Source: a virus
Virus record (IMG/VR): IMGVR_UViG_3300027797_000094
Location: 1-29,621 of that record
Reading direction: 5' to 3' (one strand)
Length of the DNA stretch: 29,621 bases
Shown here piece by piece: positions 1-7,009 of the stretch (position 1 is the first letter of the stretch; each line of letters opens with the position of its first letter). A program made the translations under genes and the position numbers. The notes below the pieces were generated by a model that did no database searches, was not told the origin of the DNA, and saw only the letters and a list, made by a program, of their open reading frames with translations.

Positions 1-1446
1 TGTTGAACCAGTACCAGTCTGGGCTGCAACTGTCGTTGCTGCTCCTACGGATGTAATTGGACCAGTTAGATTGCTAGGTGCAATTGTTACACCATCTACA
101 TAAGCCTTTGTTGCAGCATCTGTAGATGTTGTAGGAGTTCCAAGACCTGTAATCTTGTTTGTACCCATAGCAATAGCGCCAGACATTGTTCCACCAGCCA
201 GAGGCAATTTAGTTGCTAGGCTGTTAGTAACAGTAGTGGAAAATGCTGCGTCGTTACCAAGTGCAGTTGCTAACTCATTAAGAGTATCCAACGCACCAGG
301 TGCTGCAGCAATTAAGTCTGTAATCTCTGTTTGGACATAGGCTGTAGTAGCAACCTGAGTTGTATTAGTATTTGCTGCTGCTGTTGGAGCAGTAGGAACA
401 CCAGTTAATGCTGGGCTAGCCAATGGAGCGTATGTGCTTGATGCTGTGGCAGTAGCCAACTTGGAATCAATCTGAGTTTGGATTGCAGAAGTAACGCCGT
501 CTAGGTATCCAAGTTCAGTTGCAGATACTGTGCTAGATGGAGCAATCTTTGTCCACTCAATAGCAGCAGATGCATTAATGTCATCATTGACAATGCTGTT
601 AGCAGCAATGGCTGCTGTAATGCTGGCGTTTCCAGTGCCATCAAATGTACCTGATGTACCAGTGACATCGCCTGTAAGGGCTATTGTGCGACCTGTAGCA
701 AGGGCTGTGGCTGTGGCTGCATTGCCTGTAGTAGAACCAGATGAGCCAGTTACATTGCCAGTTACATTTCCTGTGACGTTACCAGTTACGTTACCTGTAA
801 TGTTTCCAGTAAATGTACCAGCGATAGTTCCAGCACCAGTAATGGTAGGAGCAGAAATTGTTGGGCTAGTTCCAAGGACGTTAGCACCAGAACCAGTTGA
901 AGTTGTTACACCAGTTCCACCATTGGCTACTGGAAGAGTTCCAGTTACGCCAGTTGTAAGTGGCAATCCAGTTGCATTTGTTAACACACCAGATGCTGGA
1001 GTGCCAAGTACTGGAGTGACAAGAGTAGGAGATGTAGCAAATACTAAAGATCCAGTACCTGTCTCATCTGAGATAACTCCACGAAGTTCGGCAGAAGTAG
1101 TTGCTGCGTGTTGTGCCAGAGTTCCTTCAATGTGTGTATTGGCTTCACGGTAATCTCTACCAATAGCCATATGGCGAACTACTGCACCAGCAGAGTGTGC
1201 CTGACCAGTTGAGCCATCAATGCCACGAGTGATTGTCAGCGTGTTAGTGCTGACGGCGGTGACATCTACAATTTCTTCAAGTGCTGTATCTGGGTCAATT
1301 ACAATTGTAAAGGTTTCGGGTGCAGTAATGGTCACGCCACCAAGGAGTGCTGTACCTGATACAACAGTAGCAGTCGTACCTGATGATGTAAGTGCGCCAG
1401 TCAGCGTTGTCTGCTGAGAGCGTGAGGAGTATTTTCTAGTTGTCAT
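1..1446 (-). CDS. Tail fibre protein, 3' end beyond window
   Basis: The leftward frame is open from an ATG at 1444-1446 to the window edge (482 codons visible, no stop). The protein is rich in Gly, Thr, Ala, Ser and Val. It shows hallmarks of phage fibre shafts: an LPVANGGTG block near residues 170-180, a run of five four-residue GN(V/I)T repeats near residues 213-233, and a segment near residues 415-452 with LAGGTMSG, the KITGLG motif and DAATKAYVD, which recurs in many tail fibres and receptor-binding proteins. It follows the head-tail adaptor gene with an 8-nt gap, as expected for a late structural operon. The receptor-binding C-terminus lies outside the window, so specificity cannot be judged. 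The fibre call is strong; whether it is a side fibre or central tip is unknown. Confidence 0.82.
   Translation of the reverse strand, partial: MTTRKYSSRSQQTTLTGALTSSGTTATVVSGTALLGGVTITAPETFTIVIDPDTALEEIVDVTAVSTNTLTITRGIDGSTGQAHSAGAVVRHMAIGRDYREANTHIEGTLAQHAATTSAELRGVISDETGTGSLVFATSPTLVTPVLGTPASGVLTNATGLPLTTGVTGTLPVANGGTGVTTSTGSGANVLGTSPTISAPTITGAGTIAGTFTGNITGNVTGNVTGNVTGNVTGSSGSTTGNAATATALATGRTIALTGDVTGTSGTFDGTGNASITAAIAANSIVNDDINASAAIEWTKIAPSSTVSATELGYLDGVTSAIQTQIDSKLATATASSTYAPLASPALTGVPTAPTAAANTNTTQVATTAYVQTEITDLIAAAPGALDTLNELATALGNDAAFSTTVTNSLATKLPLAGGTMSGAIAMGTNKITGLGTPTTSTDAATKAYVDGVTIAPSNLTGPITSVGAATTVAAQTGTGST
749..808 (-). repeat. 12-bp tandem repeat inside the fibre gene (GNVT units)
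   Basis: Five consecutive 12-bp units encode GNIT followed by four GNVT. Third codon positions differ between units (for example GTAACG, GTGACG and TACATT forms on the + strand), while the peptide period is almost perfect. This points to selection on the protein repeat rather than a very recent slippage expansion. Short Gly/Asn/Thr repeats of this kind form the thin shaft of many fibres. Confidence 0.75.
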
Positions 1447-1454
1447 TCAGGTTC

Positions 1455-2393
1455 CTATCGGCGACTATAATGGACTTTTGGAGGATAGTTCTGTTGCTGT
1501 GCTTTGGTCTCTTCGTTAAGACGTTGAGAGTACAAAGCGTAAAGTTGTTTGGTTGCTGATTGTGAAGCACCATATGGGCGCTTGCTATCTGTCTCATCGG
1601 CCTGTGGGCTAACCTGGGCAGCACGTGCTGGATCAAGGAATGAAAGCAGACGATAAGCTGCACCAAGAATTACTACGTCCCGTGTAGATTCTGGTAGTCC
1701 AGTCTGTGTTACATACACCTGAGAATTAGTTGTAAATGGTGTTGGGTCTGTTGCATAGACAACTTTTACTGTGCGTCCAGAAATTGGAGCCTCACCTAAT
1801 GTAATCGTCTGGACTTGGTCAGTTCCAGATGTGTAACCGAATGCCTCTGGATTTGCTACAGCATCAAAGTCATATTTGCGAATTGGTCGCCACTCTTTAG
1901 ACGGACCAATATCTTGCCAGTGTACAGTCAGGATATTCTTGATATCTAGGTTAGCAAAAGCATATGTAGATACTGCTGCATTAAATGTGAATGTCGTTGT
2001 CTTCATTGCAAAGATGTTTGAACCAAGAGAACGAATGGTGTCATTGATTGCTCGCTTGATGTTGAAGCGTGGGAATGTAGGGGAGATAGTTACCTTAGCA
2101 TCTGCAGCGTGTGTAGCCGCTGTTGTACCTAGATACCCACGACCATAGGGAGCAACTGTAGCTGTGTTAGCAACACGGTCATATGAGTCAACCCATAAAA
2201 GTTCTTCGTCAATTTCTACAACACCTTTACCTAGTGACTCGGTTGATCCGAGACTTAGGATTAAAGGGGAGGCAGATGATGATGTGGTAGTTGAGACAGC
2301 AGATGAGATGTAAGTTGTGCGGTCTTGCTGGAATGTATAACCAGCGAGGTTGACCTGAACCTCATCCATCATATTGGCTAGAGTAGTTGTCAA
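1455..2393 (-). CDS. Structural protein, candidate head-tail adaptor
   Basis: 312 aa. It begins with TTG at 2391-2393, overlapping the preceding stop as TTGA, which suggests translational coupling; ATGs seven and eight codons further in are alternatives. The N-terminal part (MDEVQ, then a Ser/Thr-rich stretch near residues 30-45) is followed by an EIDEELLWVDS segment and a GRGYLGTTAATHA segment typical of phage beta-rich structural proteins. The C-terminal half has a helical region (residues about 240-300: RDVVILGAAYRLLSFLDPAR, then SQRLNEE) like head-tail connector or tail-tubular-A-type proteins. It sits just upstream of the fibre gene in the structural operon. I recognise the type but no named family, so the adaptor role is inference from fold-like features and position. 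Confidence 0.55.
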   Translation of the reverse strand: MTTTLANMMDEVQVNLAGYTFQQDRTTYISSAVSTTTSSSASPLILSLGSTESLGKGVVEIDEELLWVDSYDRVANTATVAPYGRGYLGTTAATHAADAKVTISPTFPRFNIKRAINDTIRSLGSNIFAMKTTTFTFNAAVSTYAFANLDIKNILTVHWQDIGPSKEWRPIRKYDFDAVANPEAFGYTSGTDQVQTITLGEAPISGRTVKVVYATDPTPFTTNSQVYVTQTGLPESTRDVVILGAAYRLLSFLDPARAAQVSPQADETDSKRPYGASQSATKQLYALYSQRLNEETKAQQQNYPPKVHYSRR

Positions 2394-2665
2394 GAGGCTA
2401 TGCTCCTTAATGCGTCAATTGCTGATTTGCCAGTAGTTCCAGCAAGTTCATTACAGATACCATTTAAATCTTTATAAGCAGAAGGTGCCCTACCAGAACT
2501 TGCCTTAATATTCAAGGCTCCAATTATTCCAAGACCAGTTGTTCCAGCCCACGCATTAGCAGCACCTTGTTCATCTTTAAATACTGTTATTGCTGGGTAA
2601 GTTCCACCATTGGCTAGGCGGTTCAATTCGGCACATAGTGTGCTACCTGCGGTACCTGTTGGCAT
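2390..2665 (-). CDS. Hypothetical small structural-operon protein
   Basis: 91 aa from an ATG at 2663-2665. It has an Ala/Gly-rich composition with a Cys near residue 11 (STLCAELNRLANGG) and another near residue 71 (NGICNELAGTTG). The two halves resemble each other: CAELNRLANGGTYP early and CNELAGTTGKSA late, each followed by an Ala-rich helix. This suggests an internal duplication of about 45-60 residues. Its stop overlaps the TTG start of the next gene. No family recognised. Its position between the glycosyltransferase-like gene and the adaptor candidate suggests a virion or assembly role, but nothing more can be said. Confidence 0.6.
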   Translation of the reverse strand: MPTGTAGSTLCAELNRLANGGTYPAITVFKDEQGAANAWAGTTGLGIIGALNIKASSGRAPSAYKDLNGICNELAGTTGKSAIDALRSIAS

Positions 2666-2673
2666 TGTTTATC

Positions 2674-3405
2674 CTATCTAGGTGTAATGATTTTCTTATC
2701 AGGTGTGATAAGTTTTGACTTAGGCTCTTCTTTAGACTTGCCAAAGAATGCCTTGTAATAATGTTCATCAAATGAGAACCGTTTCATATGTGGGACAACC
2801 GCTGAGGTGTCACACCATACTGGGACATCTGCCTTATCACATAGAGCGAAGAAGTATATATCTTCTCCCATAAATGATTTATTGACACCTATCTCAGTAA
2901 AGAGTGGTGCTCCAGGCACTGCTGCCTTAATCTTATCTACAACGCTTCGATGCATTAAAACGAATCCCATACCAGCAGCACCAACTTTAAGGAATTGATT
3001 TTCTGGAAGTGGATGGATACGTTTAATGCCTACGCTGTTCTCTTCATTAACAAATTCAAATACAGTTGGCATTGGAATCATTAATGGCTCTTCTGGAGTA
3101 TCTGTAGTAAAGTATACGCCCGTAAGAAGTGGCTTAGTTAAAGCATCCTTCTTCTTCCATAACTTTAAAAATACTTCAGGACTTAAAACTACATCTGAGT
3201 CTACCCATAGTAGCCAGTCAGACTTATTATTATCATACCAGTAGTTGACTGCAGTCTCACGTTGTCTACCTATTTGATTACCTTGACTTCGTAATGTAGT
3301 AGCAAACTTGATTCCAGAGTGAAGCATTACATCTGTAACACCCTGCATAAATTTTCCATCAACCATACCGTTATCGCACCAGGCGATAGATACTGTTTCT
3401 TGCAT
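2674..3405 (-). CDS. GT-A-fold glycosyltransferase-like protein
   Basis: 243 aa from an ATG at 3403-3405, preceded by AGTAGGGGACA (a good ribosome binding site, shared almost exactly with the HslV-like gene). Residues 65-71 read LLWVDSD, the DxD-type metal and nucleotide-sugar binding motif of GT-A glycosyltransferases. Upstream GRQRETAVNY (46-55) fits the nucleotide-binding region. The middle has GAAGMGFVLMHRSV, and MGEDIYFFALCDKADVPVW resembles the ED-type acceptor/catalytic segment. There is no signal peptide or membrane segment. Phage members of this group modify virion proteins, DNA or host surface sugars. Location inside the structural operon favours decoration of a virion protein, which is inference. 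Family call is good; substrate is unknown. Confidence 0.72.
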   Translation of the reverse strand: MQETVSIAWCDNGMVDGKFMQGVTDVMLHSGIKFATTLRSQGNQIGRQRETAVNYWYDNNKSDWLLWVDSDVVLSPEVFLKLWKKKDALTKPLLTGVYFTTDTPEEPLMIPMPTVFEFVNEENSVGIKRIHPLPENQFLKVGAAGMGFVLMHRSVVDKIKAAVPGAPLFTEIGVNKSFMGEDIYFFALCDKADVPVWCDTSAVVPHMKRFSFDEHYYKAFFGKSKEEPKSKLITPDKKIITPR

Positions 3406-3419
3406 TGTCCCCTACTTTT

Positions 3420-3656
3420 CTATCTATGTTTTGCTGTCTTCTTTGCTATTGCCTTGGGTTGCTTTACGAATTGCTTACCCTTTGCATTACCTGCAGCTTT
3501 TGCTTTATTAGTAGCAACTTTTTCCGATGCGCTTAAAGACTTCCAAGCAGCCTCAGGTAAATATCGTTTCTTGCCTTTTGATGGCTTGCCGTCAGACGTT
3601 GTCCACTTTTCTTTAGTCCACTTCTTAAGTGACTGTTGTGACTTAGCAAGTGCCAT
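3420..3656 (-). CDS. Small basic DUF5872-like protein
   Basis: 78 aa and strongly basic. It has the pattern KKWTKEKWTTSDGKPSKGK, then RYLPEAAWKSLS, ATNKAKAAGNAKGKQF and a Lys-rich tail. This matches the small DUF5872 type found in phages and large DNA viruses, recognised from memory of the motif layout. The start ATG overlaps the previous stop by one base (TAATG). It is the last of a run of basic proteins after the capsid gene. A role in binding packaged DNA or a virion component is plausible for such a Lys-rich late protein but not demonstrated. Confidence 0.72.
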   Translation of the reverse strand: MALAKSQQSLKKWTKEKWTTSDGKPSKGKKRYLPEAAWKSLSASEKVATNKAKAAGNAKGKQFVKQPKAIAKKTAKHR

Positions 3657-3841
3657 TACTTGTAGCCTCCGCCTGCCTTCTTGTATTCAACAGCAAGTAA
3701 CTGCGCTTTACGTGCAGACCATTCTCCAGGATCTCCACCCCTTGAACCAGCCTTAATCTTCTTAAATAAAGAAGCACGCATACCAGGCTTAGTGTAGTTA
3801 CCAGCAGCATTTACTTTTGACTTTGCTTTCTTGGCTACCAC
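3656..3841 (-). CDS. Small basic protein with KVNAAGNYTKPGMR motif
   Basis: About 61 aa using a GTG start at 3839-3841. This gives an N-terminus MVAKKAKSK directly before the conserved-looking NAAGNYTKPGMR block, followed by IKAGSRGGDPGEWSARKAQLLA and a C-terminal YKKAGGGYK. A TTG at 3857-3859 would add six residues but has a poorer ribosome binding site. Similar small proteins occur in many phages and giant viruses; no biochemical function is known to me. The start overlaps the previous gene's stop (GTGGTAG), so it is likely translationally coupled. Confidence 0.7.
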   Translation of the reverse strand: MVAKKAKSKVNAAGNYTKPGMRASLFKKIKAGSRGGDPGEWSARKAQLLAVEYKKAGGGYK

Positions 3842-4089
3842 TTTACTTTGTCCGCCCAATAAGCTGCAGACATTTTGCCTTTGGCAATGTTCTTTGCGTG
3901 ACGTGCCTTGAATGAAGCCTGACGCGCTGTTGGCTTTCTGTCACCAACAACACCTTGTTGACCAAAGCGAATAGTCTTGACCTTTGCACCTTCTTTAGCC
4001 ACAACAACGTGTGACTTCTTAGGATGATTAGGTGTACGCTTTGGCTTGTTAAAACCAGATACTCCTGCTCGTTTTAGTCGTGGGTCCAT
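3835..4089 (-). CDS. Small basic phage protein (possibly DUF6321-like)
   Basis: 84 aa from an ATG at 4087-4089. It opens with DPRLKRAGVSGFNKPKRTP, then PKKSHVVVAKEGAKVKTIRFGQQG, and ends with SFKARHAKNIAKGKMSAAYWADKVKW. This layout is a recurrent small phage/virus protein, which I tentatively place in DUF6321. The ARHAKNI...AAYWA block resembles one seen in several viral proteins. Highly basic, no membrane segment. It lies in the row of coupled small basic genes after the capsid genes. Function unknown; the family number is uncertain. Confidence 0.68.
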   Translation of the reverse strand: MDPRLKRAGVSGFNKPKRTPNHPKKSHVVVAKEGAKVKTIRFGQQGVVGDRKPTARQASFKARHAKNIAKGKMSAAYWADKVKW

Positions 4090-4090
4090 A

Positions 4091-4378
4091 TTAGCGGTTT
4101 GCTGGATTCTTTAGGCGTTCAACCTTTGATGCGGGACGGCTCATTGTTGCTGGGCCAGGTGATGCCTTTGGTGTGTAAAGTGCATTTTGGTAGCGTGTCT
4201 CTCCGTACATACGGCGGACACCTTCTCTAAATGCTGATGCTGAATCTGTTCCCGCTCTAAATGATGGATTAGTGCTGAGTTTCTTAAGTGCAGCTTTCAT
4301 ACCCATTGCTTTGATTAAGTCAATAGTATCTTGCTTTACTTTAATTTTAGTTTCTTTTGCACCTGGACGCTTAATCAT
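4091..4378 (-). CDS. Hypothetical basic protein
   Basis: 95 aa. I chose the ATG at 4376-4378 because GGTGAAG stands just upstream and because longer starts would run through the neighbouring gene at 4404-4628. The sequence is helical and basic at the N-terminus (IKVKQDTIDLIKAMGMKAAL), followed by TDSASAFREGVRRMYGETRY and a Pro/Ser/Lys tail. REGVRRMYG has the look of a capsid-associated or small structural protein, but no family is recognised. It ends one base before the start of the next small gene. Confidence 0.62.
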   Translation of the reverse strand: MIKRPGAKETKIKVKQDTIDLIKAMGMKAALKKLSTNPSFRAGTDSASAFREGVRRMYGETRYQNALYTPKASPGPATMSRPASKVERLKNPANR

Positions 4379-4403
4379 TTCTTCACCTTTTCTTTTGTGA
4401 TTT

Positions 4404-4628
4404 TTATTTTTTAATTTGCTTGCCTGTTTTGTCGTCATAACGACGACCCTGTACAAGGGCGCCAATGAACTGACCAAATTGTTTATCTTCTTTACGACGA
4501 AGCATATTTGCACGCTCATCTGTTCCAGGTCCAACCATCTGACTTGCTTCTCCAGTTTTATTGTAAGCACGAACAGATTGCTTTGCTTCCTTGATTAAGT
4601 TTTCCAGATAAGAAATATTGCGTGGCAT
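4404..4628 (-). CDS. Hypothetical basic protein
   Basis: 74 aa from an ATG at 4626-4628. Mostly helical and charged: NLIKEAKQSVRAYNKTGEA, then GTDERANMLRRKEDKQFGQFIGALVQGRRYDDKTG, ending in a Lys-rich tail. The start comes immediately after the stop of the 46-aa gene at 4630-4770. The RRYDD element followed by a basic tail is common among small phage virion proteins. No family recognised and no function proposed. Confidence 0.6.
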   Translation of the reverse strand: MPRNISYLENLIKEAKQSVRAYNKTGEASQMVGPGTDERANMLRRKEDKQFGQFIGALVQGRRYDDKTGKQIKK

Positions 4629-4629
4629 A

Positions 4630-4770
4630 TTACTTCTTCTTGCCCATCTTTTTAGGCATAGTCTTCTTAGCAGCCTTCTTCATTGGCTTGCCAGTCTTCT
4701 TGGCTTCCATCTTTGCCATAGCCATACCTTTTGGTGTGTATGCAAATTCTTTCATTCCTACTTTTGGCAT
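4630..4770 (-). CDS. 46-aa Lys/Met-rich peptide
   Basis: A short frame from an ATG at 4768-4770, preceded by GGAGTATAAA, to a TAA at 4630-4632. It begins MPKVGMKEFAYTPKGMAMAK and is followed by a Lys/Met-rich basic tail ending GKKK. Small proteins starting MPKVG.K.F.YTPKG with Lys-rich tails recur in phage capsid operons. The gene fills the space between its neighbours exactly, which supports it. Possibly a DNA-condensing or capsid-internal peptide; this is inference from charge and position. Confidence 0.7.
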   Translation of the reverse strand: MPKVGMKEFAYTPKGMAMAKMEAKKTGKPMKKAAKKTMPKKMGKKK

Positions 4771-4771
4771 T

Positions 4772-5080
4772 TTATACTCCTAGTTCTTTCATTACTTCTG
4801 CGGATTTGTGGTTTATATCTTTTGCTTTAGGCATAGTATCTGCATCATAAGCCCTGCCCAAATGCTCTGATGCTTTGTGTGCTTCTTCTACGTGACGCAT
4901 AGTGGTACCTGCTGGCTGTATTCCTTGTGCTCGCGCATCTCGGTAAGCCTGTAATTCAGCGTTCCACTTCTTGTCAGGTACATCTCGCTTAGCATCTCCA
5001 GAGTTCATCTGAAGACTCATACCCTTACAACCAAAGCAACCTTCAACATAAGTTGGATGTGCTTCCCAATGCTTTGCCAT
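4772..5080 (-). CDS. Hypothetical protein with CxxC
   Basis: 102 aa from an ATG at 5078-5080. The N-terminus reads AKHWEAHPTYVEGCFGCKGM: a His/Cys cluster (His4, His8, Cys15, Cys18) that could bind a metal. The rest is charged and helical, with ELQAYRDARAQGIQP and a segment RHVEEAHKASEHLGRAYDAD. YRDARAQGIQP followed by a helix is often seen in small phage proteins placed after the capsid gene. No family recognised. Confidence 0.62.
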   Translation of the reverse strand: MAKHWEAHPTYVEGCFGCKGMSLQMNSGDAKRDVPDKKWNAELQAYRDARAQGIQPAGTTMRHVEEAHKASEHLGRAYDADTMPKAKDINHKSAEVMKELGV

Positions 5081-5088
5081 ATTCGTCC

Positions 5089-5358
5089 CTACTGTGCCGT
5101 GAAGTTTGCCTCTGTAATTCCTACACCTGCTGCAATTAATTCTGCTTTTCTTGCATCATCTACTGTGTGGTTATATCCACCTCTATAGATTACGTCATAG
5201 TCTGCTTGGTCTTCGTCAACTATGTAACGTACTTGTGACCAAGTTGCACCAGACTTGACGATTGTTATTCCCTTGCGTAACTTGGCAAAGTAAAACAAGC
5301 GGTGTCCACCAGATGGACCCTCAAGTACATATGGTGTTTGGAATGTATAATTTGCCAT
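5089..5358 (-). CDS. Hypothetical protein after the capsid gene
   Basis: 89 aa from an ATG at 5356-5358. Predicted mostly beta in the first two thirds (YTFQTPYVLEGPSGGHRLFYF, then GITIVKSGATWSQVRYI), followed by a short helix. It lies 60 bases downstream of the capsid stop. Small beta-rich proteins directly after the major capsid gene are often decoration or head-completion proteins. That is a positional inference and no family is recognised. Confidence 0.62.
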   Translation of the reverse strand: MANYTFQTPYVLEGPSGGHRLFYFAKLRKGITIVKSGATWSQVRYIVDEDQADYDVIYRGGYNHTVDDARKAELIAAGVGITEANFTAQ

Positions 5359-5418
5359 TGTTCTCCCTAATGAACTTACCGATAAACAGGGGTTTCCCCC
5401 TGCCTATCTGTCAATCAA

Positions 5419-6372
5419 TTAAGCGATTGATGAACCAGATTCAATGCGGTATAGTGCTTCTTCACGGTAACGTGCAAAGCCTAGAACGCCGTACCAACCC
5501 ATTGGGCGGTGACGCATCAACTTGTCCACTACTGGACCGATGACTACGTGTGGTTCTTCAGCAACGGCTTCTGCCATTGCTTGCTGTCCTGCGAGGATTG
5601 TGCGGTACACCTTTGCAGATGAAGCACCGTCTGTTGCAGAGTAAAGACGTGGAGACTCTACGAAGTATGCACCTTCGTATGTTCCGATTTCTCCTGCCCA
5701 GATACGGTCTTGTGCAGAACCGTATTGGTTAGGAAGCAACCAACCTGCTGAGCCTGTTTCGGCGCGAAGGTCGTGTGAAACTTCTGGGTGGATACCAGCC
5801 CAGTAGAGTGAACCCTTGCGGGCAGTTGTCTTGTTAGCACGCAACTTTGCAACAGCCTTGCGGATGTTTGCAGAAGAGAGTGTTGCAGCAGCAGTAACTG
5901 TTGCTGTTGATGTTGCAGTTGAACCTGAGTAGATTACGTTTGTTCCACCGCGAAGAGTTGTCATCGCGACTGAATCAATAGAATCTGCAAGGTTGAATGC
6001 AATGATGTTAGCGATTGCTGGGTCTACATCAGCGAGGCTGAAGAGTTCCAACGCACGTGTCACCAACACTGAGTTACCATACTCGTTAAGAGTAATAGTT
6101 ACAGATGTTGGTGTAGACATTGCTACTGCATCTGGGTCAGTGTCTTCTGTGAGTGCAGTTGTTGCTGCTGAAAGGTCAACGTAACGTTGTAGAACGACTG
6201 TTGAGCCAGGGATTGATTGGTTAGTTGGGCGCTTGTCTGCGACAGAACGAATAAGTGGTTCTGAACGGAGAGCAAACTCCAAAAGACGGTCATACGCCTT
6301 TTGTACTAAACCTGCTGAACCAGCGGTACCTCCGAGTGAGGATGAACCTGTGGATACGTAGGAATTAGCCAT
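5419..6372 (-). CDS. Major capsid protein, N4-gp56-like
   Basis: 317 aa from an ATG at 6370-6372. It has the layout of HK97-fold capsid proteins of the N4-gp56 family: an N-terminal arm rich in Ser/Gly, an AYDRLLEFALRSEPLIRSVADKR helix region, GSTVVLQRYVDLSAATTALTE, TPTSVTITLNEYGNSVLVTRALELFS, an Ala/Thr-rich A-domain segment, then KGSLYWAGIHPEVSHDLRAE and a C-terminal GPVVDKLMRHRPMGWYGVLGFARYREEALYRIE. Position directly after a scaffold-like acidic coiled-coil gene supports the call. It forms the icosahedral shell. Confidence 0.86.
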   Translation of the reverse strand: MANSYVSTGSSSLGGTAGSAGLVQKAYDRLLEFALRSEPLIRSVADKRPTNQSIPGSTVVLQRYVDLSAATTALTEDTDPDAVAMSTPTSVTITLNEYGNSVLVTRALELFSLADVDPAIANIIAFNLADSIDSVAMTTLRGGTNVIYSGSTATSTATVTAAATLSSANIRKAVAKLRANKTTARKGSLYWAGIHPEVSHDLRAETGSAGWLLPNQYGSAQDRIWAGEIGTYEGAYFVESPRLYSATDGASSAKVYRTILAGQQAMAEAVAEEPHVVIGPVVDKLMRHRPMGWYGVLGFARYREEALYRIESGSSIA

Positions 6373-6410
6373 TGCTTGTCACCTCCAAGTGACTAGGAAC
6401 TATGATTGTT

Positions 6411-6887
6411 TTATTGTGAGCGGAGGAGAGATAAGATTTCTTCTGCAGATTCTGCATTAGCCAATCTTTGCTCTAGGTTCTCTGCTCGGTCAGGTGTTGT
6501 TGCACCCTGCGTTACTACATCCTGTTGGCGTAATGCCGCTAGATCTGCAGTGTTTGCTGCGGATGCCTCCTGTGCAGGAGCTAATCCAAATAAATCTCCG
6601 TTGTCATCAAGCCAGGTATTAACTGACTCTTCTGAAACATCGTCGATATCTTTTAGGATTAGTCGTATTGCTTTAGGATTTACACCCTTCTTTTCTAGGA
6701 CTTCTTTGACTGTACGCTCACGCTGCGACTTGGATAAACCCTCAAGTTGCTCAGTGAGTTCTTTGATACGCTTTTCGTCTGCACGCTTGGCTTTACGCAA
6801 CTTTTTAAGTAAGTCGTTTCCATCCATTTGTGATTCGTCTTGTGTATCGATGTCGTCTTCGTCGTCGTCCCAGTAGTTGTTGCTCAT
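6411..6887 (-). CDS. Scaffolding protein candidate
   Basis: 158 aa from the ATG at 6885-6887, chosen because AAGGGTGGG lies just upstream; an in-frame start 11 codons earlier lacks this. The N-terminus is very acidic (NNYWDDDEDDID). A charged coiled coil follows (LLKKLRKAKRADEKRIKELTEQLEGLSK), and the C-terminus is helical (ENLEQRLANAESAEEILSLL). High charge, coiled coil and a place just before the capsid gene are the classic signs of a capsid scaffold, which guides shell assembly and is then lost or cleaved. No enzyme motif is present. If the HslV-like protease is the prohead protease, this is a likely substrate. Confidence 0.72.
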   Translation of the reverse strand: MSNNYWDDDEDDIDTQDESQMDGNDLLKKLRKAKRADEKRIKELTEQLEGLSKSQRERTVKEVLEKKGVNPKAIRLILKDIDDVSEESVNTWLDDNGDLFGLAPAQEASAANTADLAALRQQDVVTQGATTPDRAENLEQRLANAESAEEILSLLRSQ

Positions 6888-6957
6888 AGCAACCCACCCT
6901 TCTATTCGTTGTAGTCGCAAGCCTCAGATTCCAATCGGGGAACTGGTCTGGCTCTTG

Positions 6958-6990
6958 CTATCGGTCTTGTACGCTATATGGGGCCGATAG
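6958..6990. other. Inverted repeat in the gap before the scaffold gene
   Basis: CTATCGG at 6958-6964 and CCGATAG at 6984-6990 form a perfect 7-bp inverted repeat around a 19-nt spacer. It lies in the 122-bp gap between the 486-aa virion gene and the scaffold gene, the largest gap in the left arm. A shorter repeat, TTCTA/TAGAA (7003-7015), overlaps the upstream stop codon. The repeats could mark an internal promoter operator or an mRNA processing or attenuation hairpin that raises capsid expression. No U-run follows on the transcribed strand, so a simple terminator is unlikely. Confidence 0.35.
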
Positions 6991-7009
6991 GTCCACATAG
7001 GATTCTATA

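Noticed and set aside
530-1153. A 207-codon rightward Val/Pro-rich open frame opposite the fibre gene
   Set aside because: It is the antisense of Thr/Gly/Ala-rich fibre codons, which naturally gives long Val/Pro frames; no ribosome binding site or motif.
4379-4570. N-terminal extension of the protein at 4091-4378 by 64 residues
   Set aside because: The extension is the out-of-frame complement of the neighbouring 74-aa gene; a good ribosome binding site precedes the internal ATG.
6888-7009. tRNA-like appearance in the gap before the scaffold gene (TTCCCCGATTGG-like T-arm)
   Set aside because: No consistent acceptor, D-arm and anticodon stems could be fitted; the T-loop consensus is not met.
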